Positions 32,040-40,357 of a stretch of DNA of 64,000 bases are shown here, piece after piece. Numbering within the stretch: the stretch's first letter is position 1; each line of letters starts with the position of its first letter. The translations under genes and the position numbers were made by a program. Below the pieces are notes generated by a model, which saw nothing but the letters and a program-made list of their open reading frames with translations, searched no databases and was not told the origin of the DNA. Source of the DNA: Streptomyces sp. CBMA291 (lineage in GTDB: Bacteria > Actinomycetota > Actinomycetes > Streptomycetales > Streptomycetaceae); assembly GCF_014596525.1 (NCBI RefSeq), contig NZ_MSJP01000098.1:62001-126000 (forward strand). The letters are read 5' to 3'.

Positions 32040-33554
32040 ATGGGCAACCGCTTTCAGGTGACGGACCGCTTCGCGGACGGCGCACAGTACATCGGCGGAC
32101 GGCTCCGTGCCGGGACCTCCGACCGGGAACACAGTGTGATCGACCCGGCGACCGGAAAGAGCGTGTACACCTACAGACTGGCCTCCACCGCCGATGTGGA
32201 CGAGGCCGTCGCCGCCGCCAAGGCGGCCTTCCCCGGCTGGTCCGGAGCCACCCCGGGGGAGCGCTCCGACGCCCTCCACCGCTTCGCCGCCGTGCTCGCC
32301 GAACGGGCCGGGGACTTCGCCGCCGTGGAGTCCCTCCAGTGCGGCAAGCCCCTCAAGCTCAGCACCGAGTTCGACGTGCCGGGGACCGTCGACAACACCG
32401 CCTTCTTCGCGGGGGCCGCCCGCCATCTCCAGGGCCAGTCGGCCGGCGAGTACAGCGGCGACCACACCTCGTACGTCCGGCGCGAGGCGATCGGCGTCGT
32501 CGGCTCCATCGCCCCCTGGAACTACCCGCTCCAGATGGCCGCCTGGAAGATCCTCCCGGCCATCGCGGCGGGCAACACCATCGTCCTCAAGCCCGCCGAG
32601 CTGACCCCGCTGACCTCGCTGATGTTCGCGCAGGCGGCGACCGACGCGGGCATCCCCGACGGCGTCGTCAACATCGTCAACGGCACCGGGCGGGACGCGG
32701 GCGAGCACCTCGTCGGCCACCCCGACGTCGTCATGACCTCCTTCACCGGCTCCACCGCCGTCGGCAAGCGCGTCGCCGAGATCGCCACCGGCACCGTCAA
32801 GCGCCTCCACCTCGAACTCGGCGGCAAGGCGCCCTTCGTCGTCTTCGACGACGCCGACCTGGAAGCCGCCGCGCACGGAGCCGTCGCCGCCTCCCTCATC
32901 AACAGCGGCCAGGACTGCACCGCCGCCACCCGCGCCTACGTCCAGCGCCCGCTCTTCGACGCCTTCGTCGCCCGGGTCGCCGAGCTGATGGAGACCGTCC
33001 GCGTCGGCGACCCCTTCGACCCGGCCACCGACCTCGGCCCGCTCGTCAGCCACCGGCACCGCGACGCCGTCGCCGGATTCGTCGAGCGCGCCCGCGGCTA
33101 CGCCACCGTCGTCACCGGCGGGGAGGCGCCCGGCGGCGACCTGGAGGGCGGCGCCTACTACCGGCCGACCCTGATCACCGGAGCCCCGCAGGACAGCGAG
33201 GTCGTCCAGTCGGAGATCTTCGGGCCGGTCCTGGTGGCCCTGCCCTTCGACGGCGACGACGAGGGCATCCGGCTCGCCAACGACACCCCCTACGGTCTCG
33301 CCGCCTCCGCCTGGAGCCGGGACGTCTACCGGGCCCACCGCGCCACCCGGGAGATCAAGGCGGGCTGCGTCTGGGTCAACGACCACATCCCGATCATCAG
33401 CGAGATGCCGCACGGCGGCACCAAGGCATCGGGCTACGGCAAGGACATGTCTGCCTACTCCTTCGAGGAATACACGCAGGTCAAGCATGTGATGTTCGAC
33501 AACACGGCAGTGGCGGCCAAGGACTGGCACCGCACGATCTTCGGGGACCGATAG
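32040..33554 (+). CDS. NAD(P)-dependent aldehyde dehydrogenase, gamma-aminobutyraldehyde type (paralog)
   Basis: 504 residues. Motifs match the dehydrogenase at 20289: APWNYPLQMAAWK, ELGGKAPFVVFDDAD and catalytic C293 in NSGQDCTAATR, ending HIPIISEMPHGGTKASGYGK. It has an extra C-terminal tail (DNTAVAAKDWHRTIFGDR). As first gene of the operon with PotABCD and an FAD oxidase, it probably oxidises the aminoaldehyde formed after polyamine uptake. The ATG at 32040 has GGAGAG nearby; several upstream in-frame ATGs run into the promoter. The two paralogs may serve different amines or regulators. Confidence 0.87.
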   Translation: MGNRFQVTDRFADGAQYIGGRLRAGTSDREHSVIDPATGKSVYTYRLASTADVDEAVAAAKAAFPGWSGATPGERSDALHRFAAVLAERAGDFAAVESLQCGKPLKLSTEFDVPGTVDNTAFFAGAARHLQGQSAGEYSGDHTSYVRREAIGVVGSIAPWNYPLQMAAWKILPAIAAGNTIVLKPAELTPLTSLMFAQAATDAGIPDGVVNIVNGTGRDAGEHLVGHPDVVMTSFTGSTAVGKRVAEIATGTVKRLHLELGGKAPFVVFDDADLEAAAHGAVAASLINSGQDCTAATRAYVQRPLFDAFVARVAELMETVRVGDPFDPATDLGPLVSHRHRDAVAGFVERARGYATVVTGGEAPGGDLEGGAYYRPTLITGAPQDSEVVQSEIFGPVLVALPFDGDDEGIRLANDTPYGLAASAWSRDVYRAHRATREIKAGCVWVNDHIPIISEMPHGGTKASGYGKDMSAYSFEEYTQVKHVMFDNTAVAAKDWHRTIFGDR

Positions 33555-33603
33555 CCGACTTCCGCCCTGACCAGGCGACGCACACTCCGAAAGGGCACAG
33601 CGT

Positions 33604-34851
33604 ATGGAGCAGTACGAGCCCGACCGCCTCTCGGCCGCGCGGGCGGCGGCGATCCGCCGCACCCTGACCAGTGGCCGGGGCGCCCTCAGCCGCCGCTCGG
33701 TGCTGCGCGCGGGCGGCTTCGGGGCGCTCACCGTCGGCGCCCTCGCCGGACTGAGCGCCTGCGGCATCCCGCCGGCCGGGCGGACGGGCGAGGGCGCCGT
33801 CTCCGACGACGCCTCGGCGAAGGAGAAGACCGTCTCCTTCTCCAACTGGACCGAGTACATGGACGTCGACGAGAGCGGCAAGTCCCGCCCCACCCTCCAG
33901 GACTTCACCCGGCGCACCGGCATCACGGTCAAGTACACCGAGGACATCAACGACAACGTCGAGTTCTTCGGCAAGGTCAAACCGCAGCTCGCCGCGGGCC
34001 AGGACACCGGCCGCGACCTGATCTGCGTCACCGACTGGCTCGCCGCCCGCATGATCCGGCTCGGCTGGGTCCAGAAGCTCGACCCGGCGAACCTGCCCCA
34101 CGCGTACGCCAATCTCTCCGCCCAGTTCCGCACCCCCGACTGGGACCCGGGCCGGTCCCACTCCTACCCCTGGACCGGCATCTCCTCCGTCATCGCGTAC
34201 AACGTGAAGGCGACCGGAGGGCGGAAGGTCGACTCGGTCACCCAGCTCCTCGACGACCCCGCCCTCAAGGGCCGCGTCGGCTTCCTCACCGAGATGCGCG
34301 ACACCATCGGCATGACCCTGCTCGACCTCGGCAAGGACCCCGGCACCTTCACCGACGCCGATTTCGACGCGGCGGTCGGACGCCTCTCCAAGGGCGTCGA
34401 CACCAAGCAGATACGCCGCTTCACCGGCAACGACTACACGTCGGACCTGGACAAGGGCGACCTCGCCGCCTGTCTCGCCTGGGCCGGTGACGTCATCCAG
34501 CTCCAGGCCGACAACCCGGACATCCGGTACGCCGTCCCGGCCGCCGGATACATCACCTCCACCGACAACCTGCTCGTCCCCGCCGGGTCCCGGCACAAGA
34601 CCAACGCCGAGAAGCTCATCGACCACTACTACGAGCCGCCCACCGCCGCCCGGCTCGCCGCGTACATCAACTTCGTGTGCCCGGTCGACGGGGTGAAGGA
34701 CGAGCTGTCGAAGATCGACCCCGCGCTCGCGAACAACACGCTGATCCTCCCGGACCAGGCCATGGCCAGGAAGTCGCACGCCTTCCGCTCGCTCAGCACC
34801 GCCGAGGAGACGGCGTACGAGGAGAAGTTCGCCAAGCTCATCGGTGCCTGA
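33604..34851 (+). CDS. potD: PotD-like polyamine-binding lipoprotein
   Basis: 415 residues. A twin-arginine-type segment LSRRSVLRAGG near residue 29 and the lipobox LSAC near residue 53 indicate Tat export and lipid anchoring after a longer cytoplasmic lead. The binding-protein body parallels its paralog at 21895: FSNWTEYMDVDESGK, TVKYTEDINDNVEFFGKV, NPDIRYAVPAAGYITSTDNL. It is followed by PotA, PotB and PotC genes, so it is the receptor of the importer. Ligand preference (putrescine or spermidine) cannot be read. The ATG follows GAAAGGG within ten bases. Confidence 0.9.
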   Translation: MEQYEPDRLSAARAAAIRRTLTSGRGALSRRSVLRAGGFGALTVGALAGLSACGIPPAGRTGEGAVSDDASAKEKTVSFSNWTEYMDVDESGKSRPTLQDFTRRTGITVKYTEDINDNVEFFGKVKPQLAAGQDTGRDLICVTDWLAARMIRLGWVQKLDPANLPHAYANLSAQFRTPDWDPGRSHSYPWTGISSVIAYNVKATGGRKVDSVTQLLDDPALKGRVGFLTEMRDTIGMTLLDLGKDPGTFTDADFDAAVGRLSKGVDTKQIRRFTGNDYTSDLDKGDLAACLAWAGDVIQLQADNPDIRYAVPAAGYITSTDNLLVPAGSRHKTNAEKLIDHYYEPPTAARLAAYINFVCPVDGVKDELSKIDPALANNTLILPDQAMARKSHAFRSLSTAEETAYEEKFAKLIGA

Positions 34852-34894
34852 GGCCCACGTCGTCCACCTCTCTCACTCCCTGGGACCACACCCC

Positions 34895-36046
34895 ATGACT
34901 GACACCACCACCGGCGGCGACGTCCGTCTCACCGGGATCGGCAAGACGTACGGCTCCTTCACCGCCGTCCACCCGCTCGACCTGACCATCCCGCAGGGCT
35001 CCTTCTTCGCCCTCCTCGGCGCCTCCGGCTGCGGCAAGACCACCACCCTGCGGATGATCGCCGGTCTGGAGGAGCCCAGCACCGGCACCGTCTTCCTCGG
35101 CGACCGGGACGTCACCGACCTCCCGCCCTACAAGCGGCCGGTCAACACCGTCTTCCAGTCCTACGCGCTCTTCCCGCACATGGACATCTCCGAGAACATC
35201 GCCTTCGGACTGCGCCGCAGGGGCGTCAAGTCCGTCCGCAAGCAGGTCGACGACATGCTGGAGCTCGTCCAGCTCGGCGACAAGGCCCGCCACAAGCCGC
35301 ACCAGCTCTCCGGCGGCCAGCAGCAGCGCGTCGCCGTGGCCCGCGCGCTCATCAACCACCCGCAGGTCCTCCTCCTCGACGAGCCGCTCGGCGCCCTCGA
35401 CCTCAAGCTGCGCCGCCAGATGCAGCTGGAGCTGAAGCGCATCCAGACCGAGGTCGGCATCACCTTCGTGCACGTCACCCACGACCAGGAGGAGGCCATG
35501 ACCATGGCCGACCAGGTCGCGGTGATGAACGGCGGCCGGGTCGAGCAGCTCGGCGCCCCCGCCGACCTCTACGAGAACCCGCGGACCACCTTCGTCGCCA
35601 ACTTCCTCGGCACCTCCAACCTCATCGAGGCCGAGGTCCTGGAGAGCGGCGGCGCCGACGTCCTGGTCACGGCGGGCGGCGGCAGGCTCCGGGTGCCCGG
35701 CGACCGCTGTACGAGCGCCGTCCGGCAGGGCGGCAAGGTGCTCATGGGCGTCCGCCCCGAGAAGATCTCGCTCACGCACGCCGACGACGCCGACGCGATA
35801 GCCGACGGCCGCAACCGGGTCACCGGCCGGATCGCCGACTCCTCCTTCATCGGCGTCTCCACCCAGTACGTGGTGGACGGCCCCGCGGGCACCGGACTCC
35901 AGGTCTACGAGCAGAACATCGAGCGCGACACCCGGCTCGTCCCGGGCGCCGAGGTCGTCCTGCACTGGAACCCGGCGCACACCTTCGGGCTCGACGCCTC
36001 CCAGGCCATCGACGCGGGCGTGGAGACGGTGGAGGACGCCGGATGA
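34895..36046 (+). CDS. potA: Polyamine ABC transporter ATP-binding protein PotA
   Basis: 383 residues. Walker A GASGCGKTT near residue 44, Q-loop VFQSYALFPH, signature LSGGQQQRVAVARAL, Walker B VLLLDEPLGALD and H-loop VTHDQEEAM are intact. The C-terminal TOBE domain (about residues 290-370, VLMGVRPEKISL and VVLHWNPAHTFGL) is typical of PotA. The ATG at 34895 is preferred; an earlier in-frame ATG at 34844 lies inside potD. The stop overlaps potB in an ATGA junction. Confidence 0.94.
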   Translation: MTDTTTGGDVRLTGIGKTYGSFTAVHPLDLTIPQGSFFALLGASGCGKTTTLRMIAGLEEPSTGTVFLGDRDVTDLPPYKRPVNTVFQSYALFPHMDISENIAFGLRRRGVKSVRKQVDDMLELVQLGDKARHKPHQLSGGQQQRVAVARALINHPQVLLLDEPLGALDLKLRRQMQLELKRIQTEVGITFVHVTHDQEEAMTMADQVAVMNGGRVEQLGAPADLYENPRTTFVANFLGTSNLIEAEVLESGGADVLVTAGGGRLRVPGDRCTSAVRQGGKVLMGVRPEKISLTHADDADAIADGRNRVTGRIADSSFIGVSTQYVVDGPAGTGLQVYEQNIERDTRLVPGAEVVLHWNPAHTFGLDASQAIDAGVETVEDAG

Positions 36047-36975
36047 GCACCGCCACCCTCCCGAAGGAGGCCGTGGAGCCGACCGGGGAGCCCGCCCCGC
36101 GCAAGCCCTCCACCCGCAAGCGGCTCGTCCCCTACTGGCTGCTGCTGCCCGGCATCGTCTGGCTGCTCGTCTTCTTCGCGCTGCCGCTGGTCTACCAGGC
36201 CTCCACCTCGGTCCAGACCGGCTCCCTCGAACAGGGCTTCGAGGTCACCTGGCACTTCCGGACCTACTGGGACGCCTTCCACGAGTACTGGCCGCAGTTC
36301 GTCCGCTCCCTGCTCTACGCGGGCACCGCGACCCTGCTCTGCCTGCTGCTCGGCTACCCGCTGGCGTACCTCATCGCCTTCAAGGCGGGACGCTGGCGCA
36401 ATCTCGTCCTCGTCCTCGTCATCGCCCCCTTCTTCACCAGCTTCCTCATCCGGACGCTGGCCTGGAAGACGATCCTGGCCGACGACAGTCTCGTCGTGGA
36501 CACCCTCAACGCCCTGCACGTCCTCGACGTCACCAGCTGGCTCGGCTTCACCGAGGGCGACCGGGTGCTCGCCACCCCGATGGCCGTCGTCTGCGGTCTC
36601 ACGTACAACTTCCTGCCCTTCATGATCCTGCCCCTCTACACCTCCCTGGAGCGGATCGACGGACGGCTGCACGAGGCGGCGCAGGACCTGTACGCCTCCC
36701 CGGCGACCACCTTCCGCAAGGTGACCTTCCCGCTGTCGATGCCCGGCGTCGTCTCCGGCACCCTGCTCACCTTCATCCCCGCGAGCGGCGACTACGTCAA
36801 CGCGGAACTGCTCGGCTCCACCGACACCAAGATGATCGGAAGCGTCATCCAGTCGCAGTTCCTGCGGGTCCTCGACTATCCGACGGCCGCCGCGCTCTCC
36901 TTCATCCTCATGGCGATCGTGCTGGTCATGGTCACCGTCTACATCCGCCGGGCGGGAACGGAGGACCTGGTCTGA
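36043..36975 (+). CDS. potB: Polyamine ABC transporter permease PotB
   Basis: 310 residues with six membrane segments after a 35-residue basic/Pro-rich lead. The EAA loop is HEAAQDLYASPATTFRKVTF near residue 210, followed by FPLSMPGVVSGTLLTFIP. Segment order fits PotB, the partner of PotC. Overlaps with potA (ATGA) and potC (TGATG) imply co-translation. Confidence 0.93.
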   Translation: MSTATLPKEAVEPTGEPAPRKPSTRKRLVPYWLLLPGIVWLLVFFALPLVYQASTSVQTGSLEQGFEVTWHFRTYWDAFHEYWPQFVRSLLYAGTATLLCLLLGYPLAYLIAFKAGRWRNLVLVLVIAPFFTSFLIRTLAWKTILADDSLVVDTLNALHVLDVTSWLGFTEGDRVLATPMAVVCGLTYNFLPFMILPLYTSLERIDGRLHEAAQDLYASPATTFRKVTFPLSMPGVVSGTLLTFIPASGDYVNAELLGSTDTKMIGSVIQSQFLRVLDYPTAAALSFILMAIVLVMVTVYIRRAGTEDLV

Positions 36976-37769
36976 TGCGTTGGATCCGGCGCAACCTCGT
37001 CGTCATCGCGGGCCTGCTCACGCTCGCCTACATGATCCTGCCGAACCTGGTGGTGATGGCGTTCTCCTTCAACAAGCCGAAGGGACGCTTCAACTACTCC
37101 TGGCAGGAGTTCTCCCTGGACGCCTGGAAGGACCCCTGCGGCGTCGCCGACATGTGCGAGTCGCTCTCCCTCTCGCTCCAGCTCGCCGCCTGGGCCACCC
37201 TCGGCGCCGTCGTCCTCGGCACGATGATCGCCTTCGCGCTCGTCCGCTACCGCTTCCGGGCACGCGGCGCGGTCAGCTCGCTGATCTTCCTGCCGATGGC
37301 GATGCCCGAGGTCGTCATGGCCGCCTCCATGCTGACGCTCTTCCTCAACATGGGCATCCAGCTCGGCTTCTGGACGATCCTCATCGCCCATGTCACCTTC
37401 TGCCTGTCGTTCGTCGTCACGGCGGTCAAGGCCAGGGTCATGTCCATGGACCCGCGCCTGGAGGAAGCCGCGGGCGACCTCTACGCGAGCCCCGCGCAGA
37501 CCTTCCTGCGGGTGACCCTGCCGATCGTCGCGCCCGGCATCGCCGCCGGCGGCATGCTCGCCTTCGCGCTCTCCTTCGACGACTTCATCATCACCAACTT
37601 CAACGCGGGCTCCACCGTGACCTTCCCCATGTTCGTCTGGGGCTCGGCACAGCGCGGAACCCCCGTTCAGATCAACGTCATCGGCACCGCGATGTTCGCC
37701 CTCGCGGTACTGATGGTCGTAGCCGGGCAAGTCATGACGAACCGGCGCAAGAAATCAGCAACGGCCTGA
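36975..37769 (+). CDS. potC: Polyamine ABC transporter permease PotC
   Basis: 264 residues with six membrane segments. The EAA loop is EEAAGDLYASPAQTFLRVTL near residue 160, and the conserved SFDDFIITNFNAGS near 200 is a PotC hallmark. It forms the channel with PotB. ATG overlaps the potB stop; the oxidoreductase gene follows after 37 bases in the same operon. Confidence 0.94.
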   Translation: MRWIRRNLVVIAGLLTLAYMILPNLVVMAFSFNKPKGRFNYSWQEFSLDAWKDPCGVADMCESLSLSLQLAAWATLGAVVLGTMIAFALVRYRFRARGAVSSLIFLPMAMPEVVMAASMLTLFLNMGIQLGFWTILIAHVTFCLSFVVTAVKARVMSMDPRLEEAAGDLYASPAQTFLRVTLPIVAPGIAAGGMLAFALSFDDFIITNFNAGSTVTFPMFVWGSAQRGTPVQINVIGTAMFALAVLMVVAGQVMTNRRKKSATA

Positions 37770-37806
37770 GCGGAAAGCAGCCCAGGCACCGAAGGAGTTG
37801 GAAACC

Positions 37807-39225
37807 ATGGCCCCCGAAGCCATGCGTCTCGCCGCACGATCTCTCTCCGACGCCCAGCCCGTCCCCTTCTGGCTGGAAGACCCCGGCAAGCCCGGCGCCC
37901 TGCCCGCCCTCACCGGCACCGAGAAGTGCGACCTCCTCGTGGTCGGCGGCGGCTACAGCGGACTGTGGACCGCGCTCCTCGCCAAGGAGCGCGACCCCTC
38001 CCGTGACGTCGTGCTGATCGAGGGCCGCGAGGTGGGCTGGGCCGCCTCGGGCCGCAACGGAGGCTTCTGCGCCGCCTCCCTCACCCATGGCTTCGGCAAC
38101 GGGCTCGCCCGCTGGCCGGACGAGCTGGCGAAGCTGGAGGAGCTGGGCGGACGCAACCTCGACGCCATCGAGGAGGCGGTCGCCCGCTACTCCCTTGACT
38201 GCGACTTCGAGCGCACCGGCGAGATCGACGTGGCCACCGAGCCCCACCAGGTCGAGGAACTCCACGAGATGTACGAGGAGATCGAGCGGCTCGGCCTCGC
38301 CGACGGACTCGAACTCCTCGACGAAGGCGCCCTGCGCGCCGAGGTCGACTCCCCGACCTTCCTCGGCGGACTCTGGGACCGCACCGGCGTCGCCATGCTG
38401 AACCCCGCCAAGCTGGCCTGGGGCCTCAAGCGCGCCTGCCTCGACCTGGGCGTGCGGATCTTCGAGAACACCCCGGGCCTCGAACTGGTCGCGGTCGGCG
38501 CGGGCATGGGCGTCCGCACCCCCTACGGGCGGGTCCTCGCCCAGCGGGTCGCGCTCGGCACCAACGTCTTCCCCTCGCTCGTCAAGCGCGTCCGCCCGTA
38601 CACCGTCCCGGTCTACGACTACGCCCTGATGACCGAACCGCTCACCCCCGGGCAGCTGGCCTCCATCGGCTGGCGCAACCGGCAGGGGCTCGGCGACTCG
38701 GCCAACCAGTTCCACTACTTCCGGATCACCGCCGACCAGCGCATCCTGTGGGGCGGCTACGACGCGATCTACCCGTTCGGCGGCAAGGTCAGCGCCGAGA
38801 TGGACCACCGCCCCGAGACCTACCTCAAGCTCGCCGAACACTTCTTCCGCTGCTTCCCGCAGCTGGAAGGGATCCGTTTCAGCCATGCCTGGGGCGGCGC
38901 CATCGACACCTGCTCCCGCTTCTCCGCCTTCTTCGGCACGGCGTACCGGGGCAAGGTGGCGTACGCGGCGGGGTTCACCGGGCTCGGCGTCGGCGCCACC
39001 CGCTTCGGCGGGGACGTGATGCTCGACCTGCTGGCGGGGGAGCGCACCGAGCGCACCGGCCTTGAGATGGTCCGCTCCAAGCCGCTGCCGTTCCCGCCCG
39101 AGCCGATCGCCTGGGCCGGCATCGGCATCACCAAGTGGTCCCTCGCGCGCGCCGACGAACGCGGCGGACGGCGCAACCTCTGGCTGAAGGCGATGGACCG
39201 GGTGGGCCTCGGATTCGACAGCTGA
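37807..39225 (+). CDS. FAD-dependent oxidoreductase, gamma-glutamylputrescine oxidase-like (DAO family)
   Basis: 472 residues. The dinucleotide-binding motif is DLLVVGGGYSGLWTALLAKE (G47-G52), with GWAASGRNGGFCAASL near residue 80 and the C-terminal GKVAYAAGFTGLGVGATRFG closing the FAD site. The protein resembles PuuB, which oxidises gamma-glutamylputrescine to an aldehyde with release of hydrogen peroxide. As last gene of the operon it fits the aldehyde dehydrogenase encoded first. No gamma-glutamylputrescine synthetase gene lies in the window, so the true substrate (free or glutamylated amine) is open. The ATG at 37807 has AAGGAG at 37791-37796. Confidence 0.85.
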   Translation: MAPEAMRLAARSLSDAQPVPFWLEDPGKPGALPALTGTEKCDLLVVGGGYSGLWTALLAKERDPSRDVVLIEGREVGWAASGRNGGFCAASLTHGFGNGLARWPDELAKLEELGGRNLDAIEEAVARYSLDCDFERTGEIDVATEPHQVEELHEMYEEIERLGLADGLELLDEGALRAEVDSPTFLGGLWDRTGVAMLNPAKLAWGLKRACLDLGVRIFENTPGLELVAVGAGMGVRTPYGRVLAQRVALGTNVFPSLVKRVRPYTVPVYDYALMTEPLTPGQLASIGWRNRQGLGDSANQFHYFRITADQRILWGGYDAIYPFGGKVSAEMDHRPETYLKLAEHFFRCFPQLEGIRFSHAWGGAIDTCSRFSAFFGTAYRGKVAYAAGFTGLGVGATRFGGDVMLDLLAGERTERTGLEMVRSKPLPFPPEPIAWAGIGITKWSLARADERGGRRNLWLKAMDRVGLGFDS

Positions 39226-39232
39226 ACGATAA

Positions 39233-39246
39233 GTGACCCACATCAC
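39233..39246. promoter_or_regulatory. Crp-like palindrome
   Basis: GTGACCCACATCAC is GTGA-N6-TCAC, the core of cyclic-AMP receptor protein sites and close to what I recall for Streptomyces Crp. It begins 8 bases after the oxidase stop and 92 bases before the ATG of the small gene at 39338. Confidence 0.5.
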
Positions 39247-39337
39247 AACTGGCGAGTAGCCGAAGCCGCGTAAGGGAAGCCCCCGCGCCCGCTCTCTCCG
39301 TACGGACAACGTGTCCACACGGAAGGAGAACCACGCG

Positions 39338-39808
39338 ATGACTGGTACGGGGGCCCCGGGCGCCAAGCGCGCCGCGGAGTGGCTGGCTTCGGTCGCACCC
39401 GACCCGGACGCCTGCCGGTGGGAATGGGAGCGCAGCCCGCACAGGGTCGCGCTGCTGCCCGCCGGCCGGCGCTGGGACGTGCTCATCCTGCCGGGGGAAC
39501 TGGGCGGGCCCACCCTCGACGTCCTCACCCGTCTGGTCGGCAGGCCGGGTCCGGTCCTCGCCGACTTCGGCGACGCCCGGATCGGCTTCTTCGTGCCACC
39601 GGGCACCGCCACCGGCTGGCTCGGCACCGGTGTCCGGGGCGCGGGCACCGGGACCTGGATCGCCATCCCGCACCCCGGCCGGGTGGGCGGCGGAGTCCGC
39701 TGGCTGGTCCCCCCGGACGGCACGGGCCTGCTCACCGACGCCGTCCTCCTGGAACGGGCGATGCACGAGGCGGCGGGGCGCATCGGACGCGGGGGAGGCG
39801 AGGGGTAG
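39338..39808 (+). CDS. Conserved hypothetical protein, possibly a reduced Prim-Pol-like fold
   Basis: 156 residues, high GC3. Text such as AAEWLASVAPDPDACRWEWE, VALLPAGRRWDVLILPGELG and LADFGDARIGFFVPPGTATG resembles small Streptomyces proteins annotated as bifunctional DNA primase/polymerase-like. The catalytic acidic pairs of real primase-polymerases cannot be identified here, so no function is claimed. The ATG at 39338 has AAGGAG at 39323-39328, 9 bases upstream. It follows the polyamine operon by 112 bases with a Crp-like palindrome between. Confidence 0.6.
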   Translation: MTGTGAPGAKRAAEWLASVAPDPDACRWEWERSPHRVALLPAGRRWDVLILPGELGGPTLDVLTRLVGRPGPVLADFGDARIGFFVPPGTATGWLGTGVRGAGTGTWIAIPHPGRVGGGVRWLVPPDGTGLLTDAVLLERAMHEAAGRIGRGGGEG

Positions 39809-39859
39809 GGGCGGGGTAGGGACGGGACGGCTCGGGGCGGGGTAGGGGCGGGACGGCTC
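39808..39859. repeat. Two tandem 26-bp repeats
   Basis: The unit beginning GGGGCGGGGTAGGG and ending GACGGCTC occurs at 39808-39833 and 39834-39859 with one change, followed by a partial third copy. It starts at the stop codon of the small gene and fills the gap before the methyltransferase remnant. Confidence 0.85.
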
Positions 39860-39959
39860 GGGGCCGGGCCGGGCCTTGGCGTTCTGAGGGCACGGCAGAC
39901 CGGGCCCCGGTCGCCGTGCCGGTGGCCGGGCCCCGGTCCGAGAGCGGGAGGTCCGTTCG

Positions 39960-40289
39960 GTGAGCGACACCCCGCAGTCCCGCGGTGAGTCGGCGGCGGC
40001 GGTTCTCGACGAGGTCGGAGCACGGTACGAGGAGGTGTTCGCCGACGTCCCCGGGCAGCTCGCGGCCCTGGAATGGCTCATCGGACGGCTCGCGCCCGGC
40101 GCCACCTTCGAACAGGCCGACGTGCGGACCTTCCGGCCCCCGGCCGGTGGATACGACGCGGTGTGCTCCATCGGCCGGGCCCCGGGGGCGGCGCGGCGGG
40201 CCATGATCGGGCGAGGGGCGGGCCGGGCGCTCCGTACGGTGGGCGGACCGGTCCGTCCGCCGTGCGGACGTCGGAGTCAGAGGTCTTGA
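39960..40289 (+). pseudogene. Remnant of a class I SAM methyltransferase with its SAM-binding core missing
   Basis: An open frame of 109 codons with a GTG start and GGGAGG at 39946-39951. Residues 1-50 (SRGESAAAVLDEVGARYEEV and the ALEWLIGRLAPGA helix) resemble the N-terminus of Streptomyces class I methyltransferases. The expected next element, the VLDxGxGTG motif and following helix, is absent; the text jumps to TFEQADVRTFRPPAGGYDAV, which resembles the motif II-III region. After DAVC it runs into unrelated Arg/Gly-rich sequence. An internal deletion plus 3' loss is inferred. It could still encode a short peptide, but not a working enzyme. Confidence 0.55.
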
Positions 40290-40312
40290 CCACTCGATTG
40301 GTCTGGACCATG
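40279..40312. promoter_or_regulatory. Two adjacent DasR-type operators (dre) upstream of the chitinase gene
   Basis: AGAGGTCTTGACCACT (40279-40294) and ATTGGTCTGGACCATG (40297-40312) match the dre consensus ACTGGTCTAGACCACT at about 13 and 12 of 16 positions. They form the direct-repeat pair known from Streptomyces chitinase promoters. DasR represses these genes until glucosamine-6-phosphate accumulates from chitin. They lie 46-79 bases before the GTG start. Confidence 0.75.
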
Positions 40313-40357
40313 CTGTGGCGCACCCGACCCCCGATTCCCCCACATCCGGAGGCAGTT

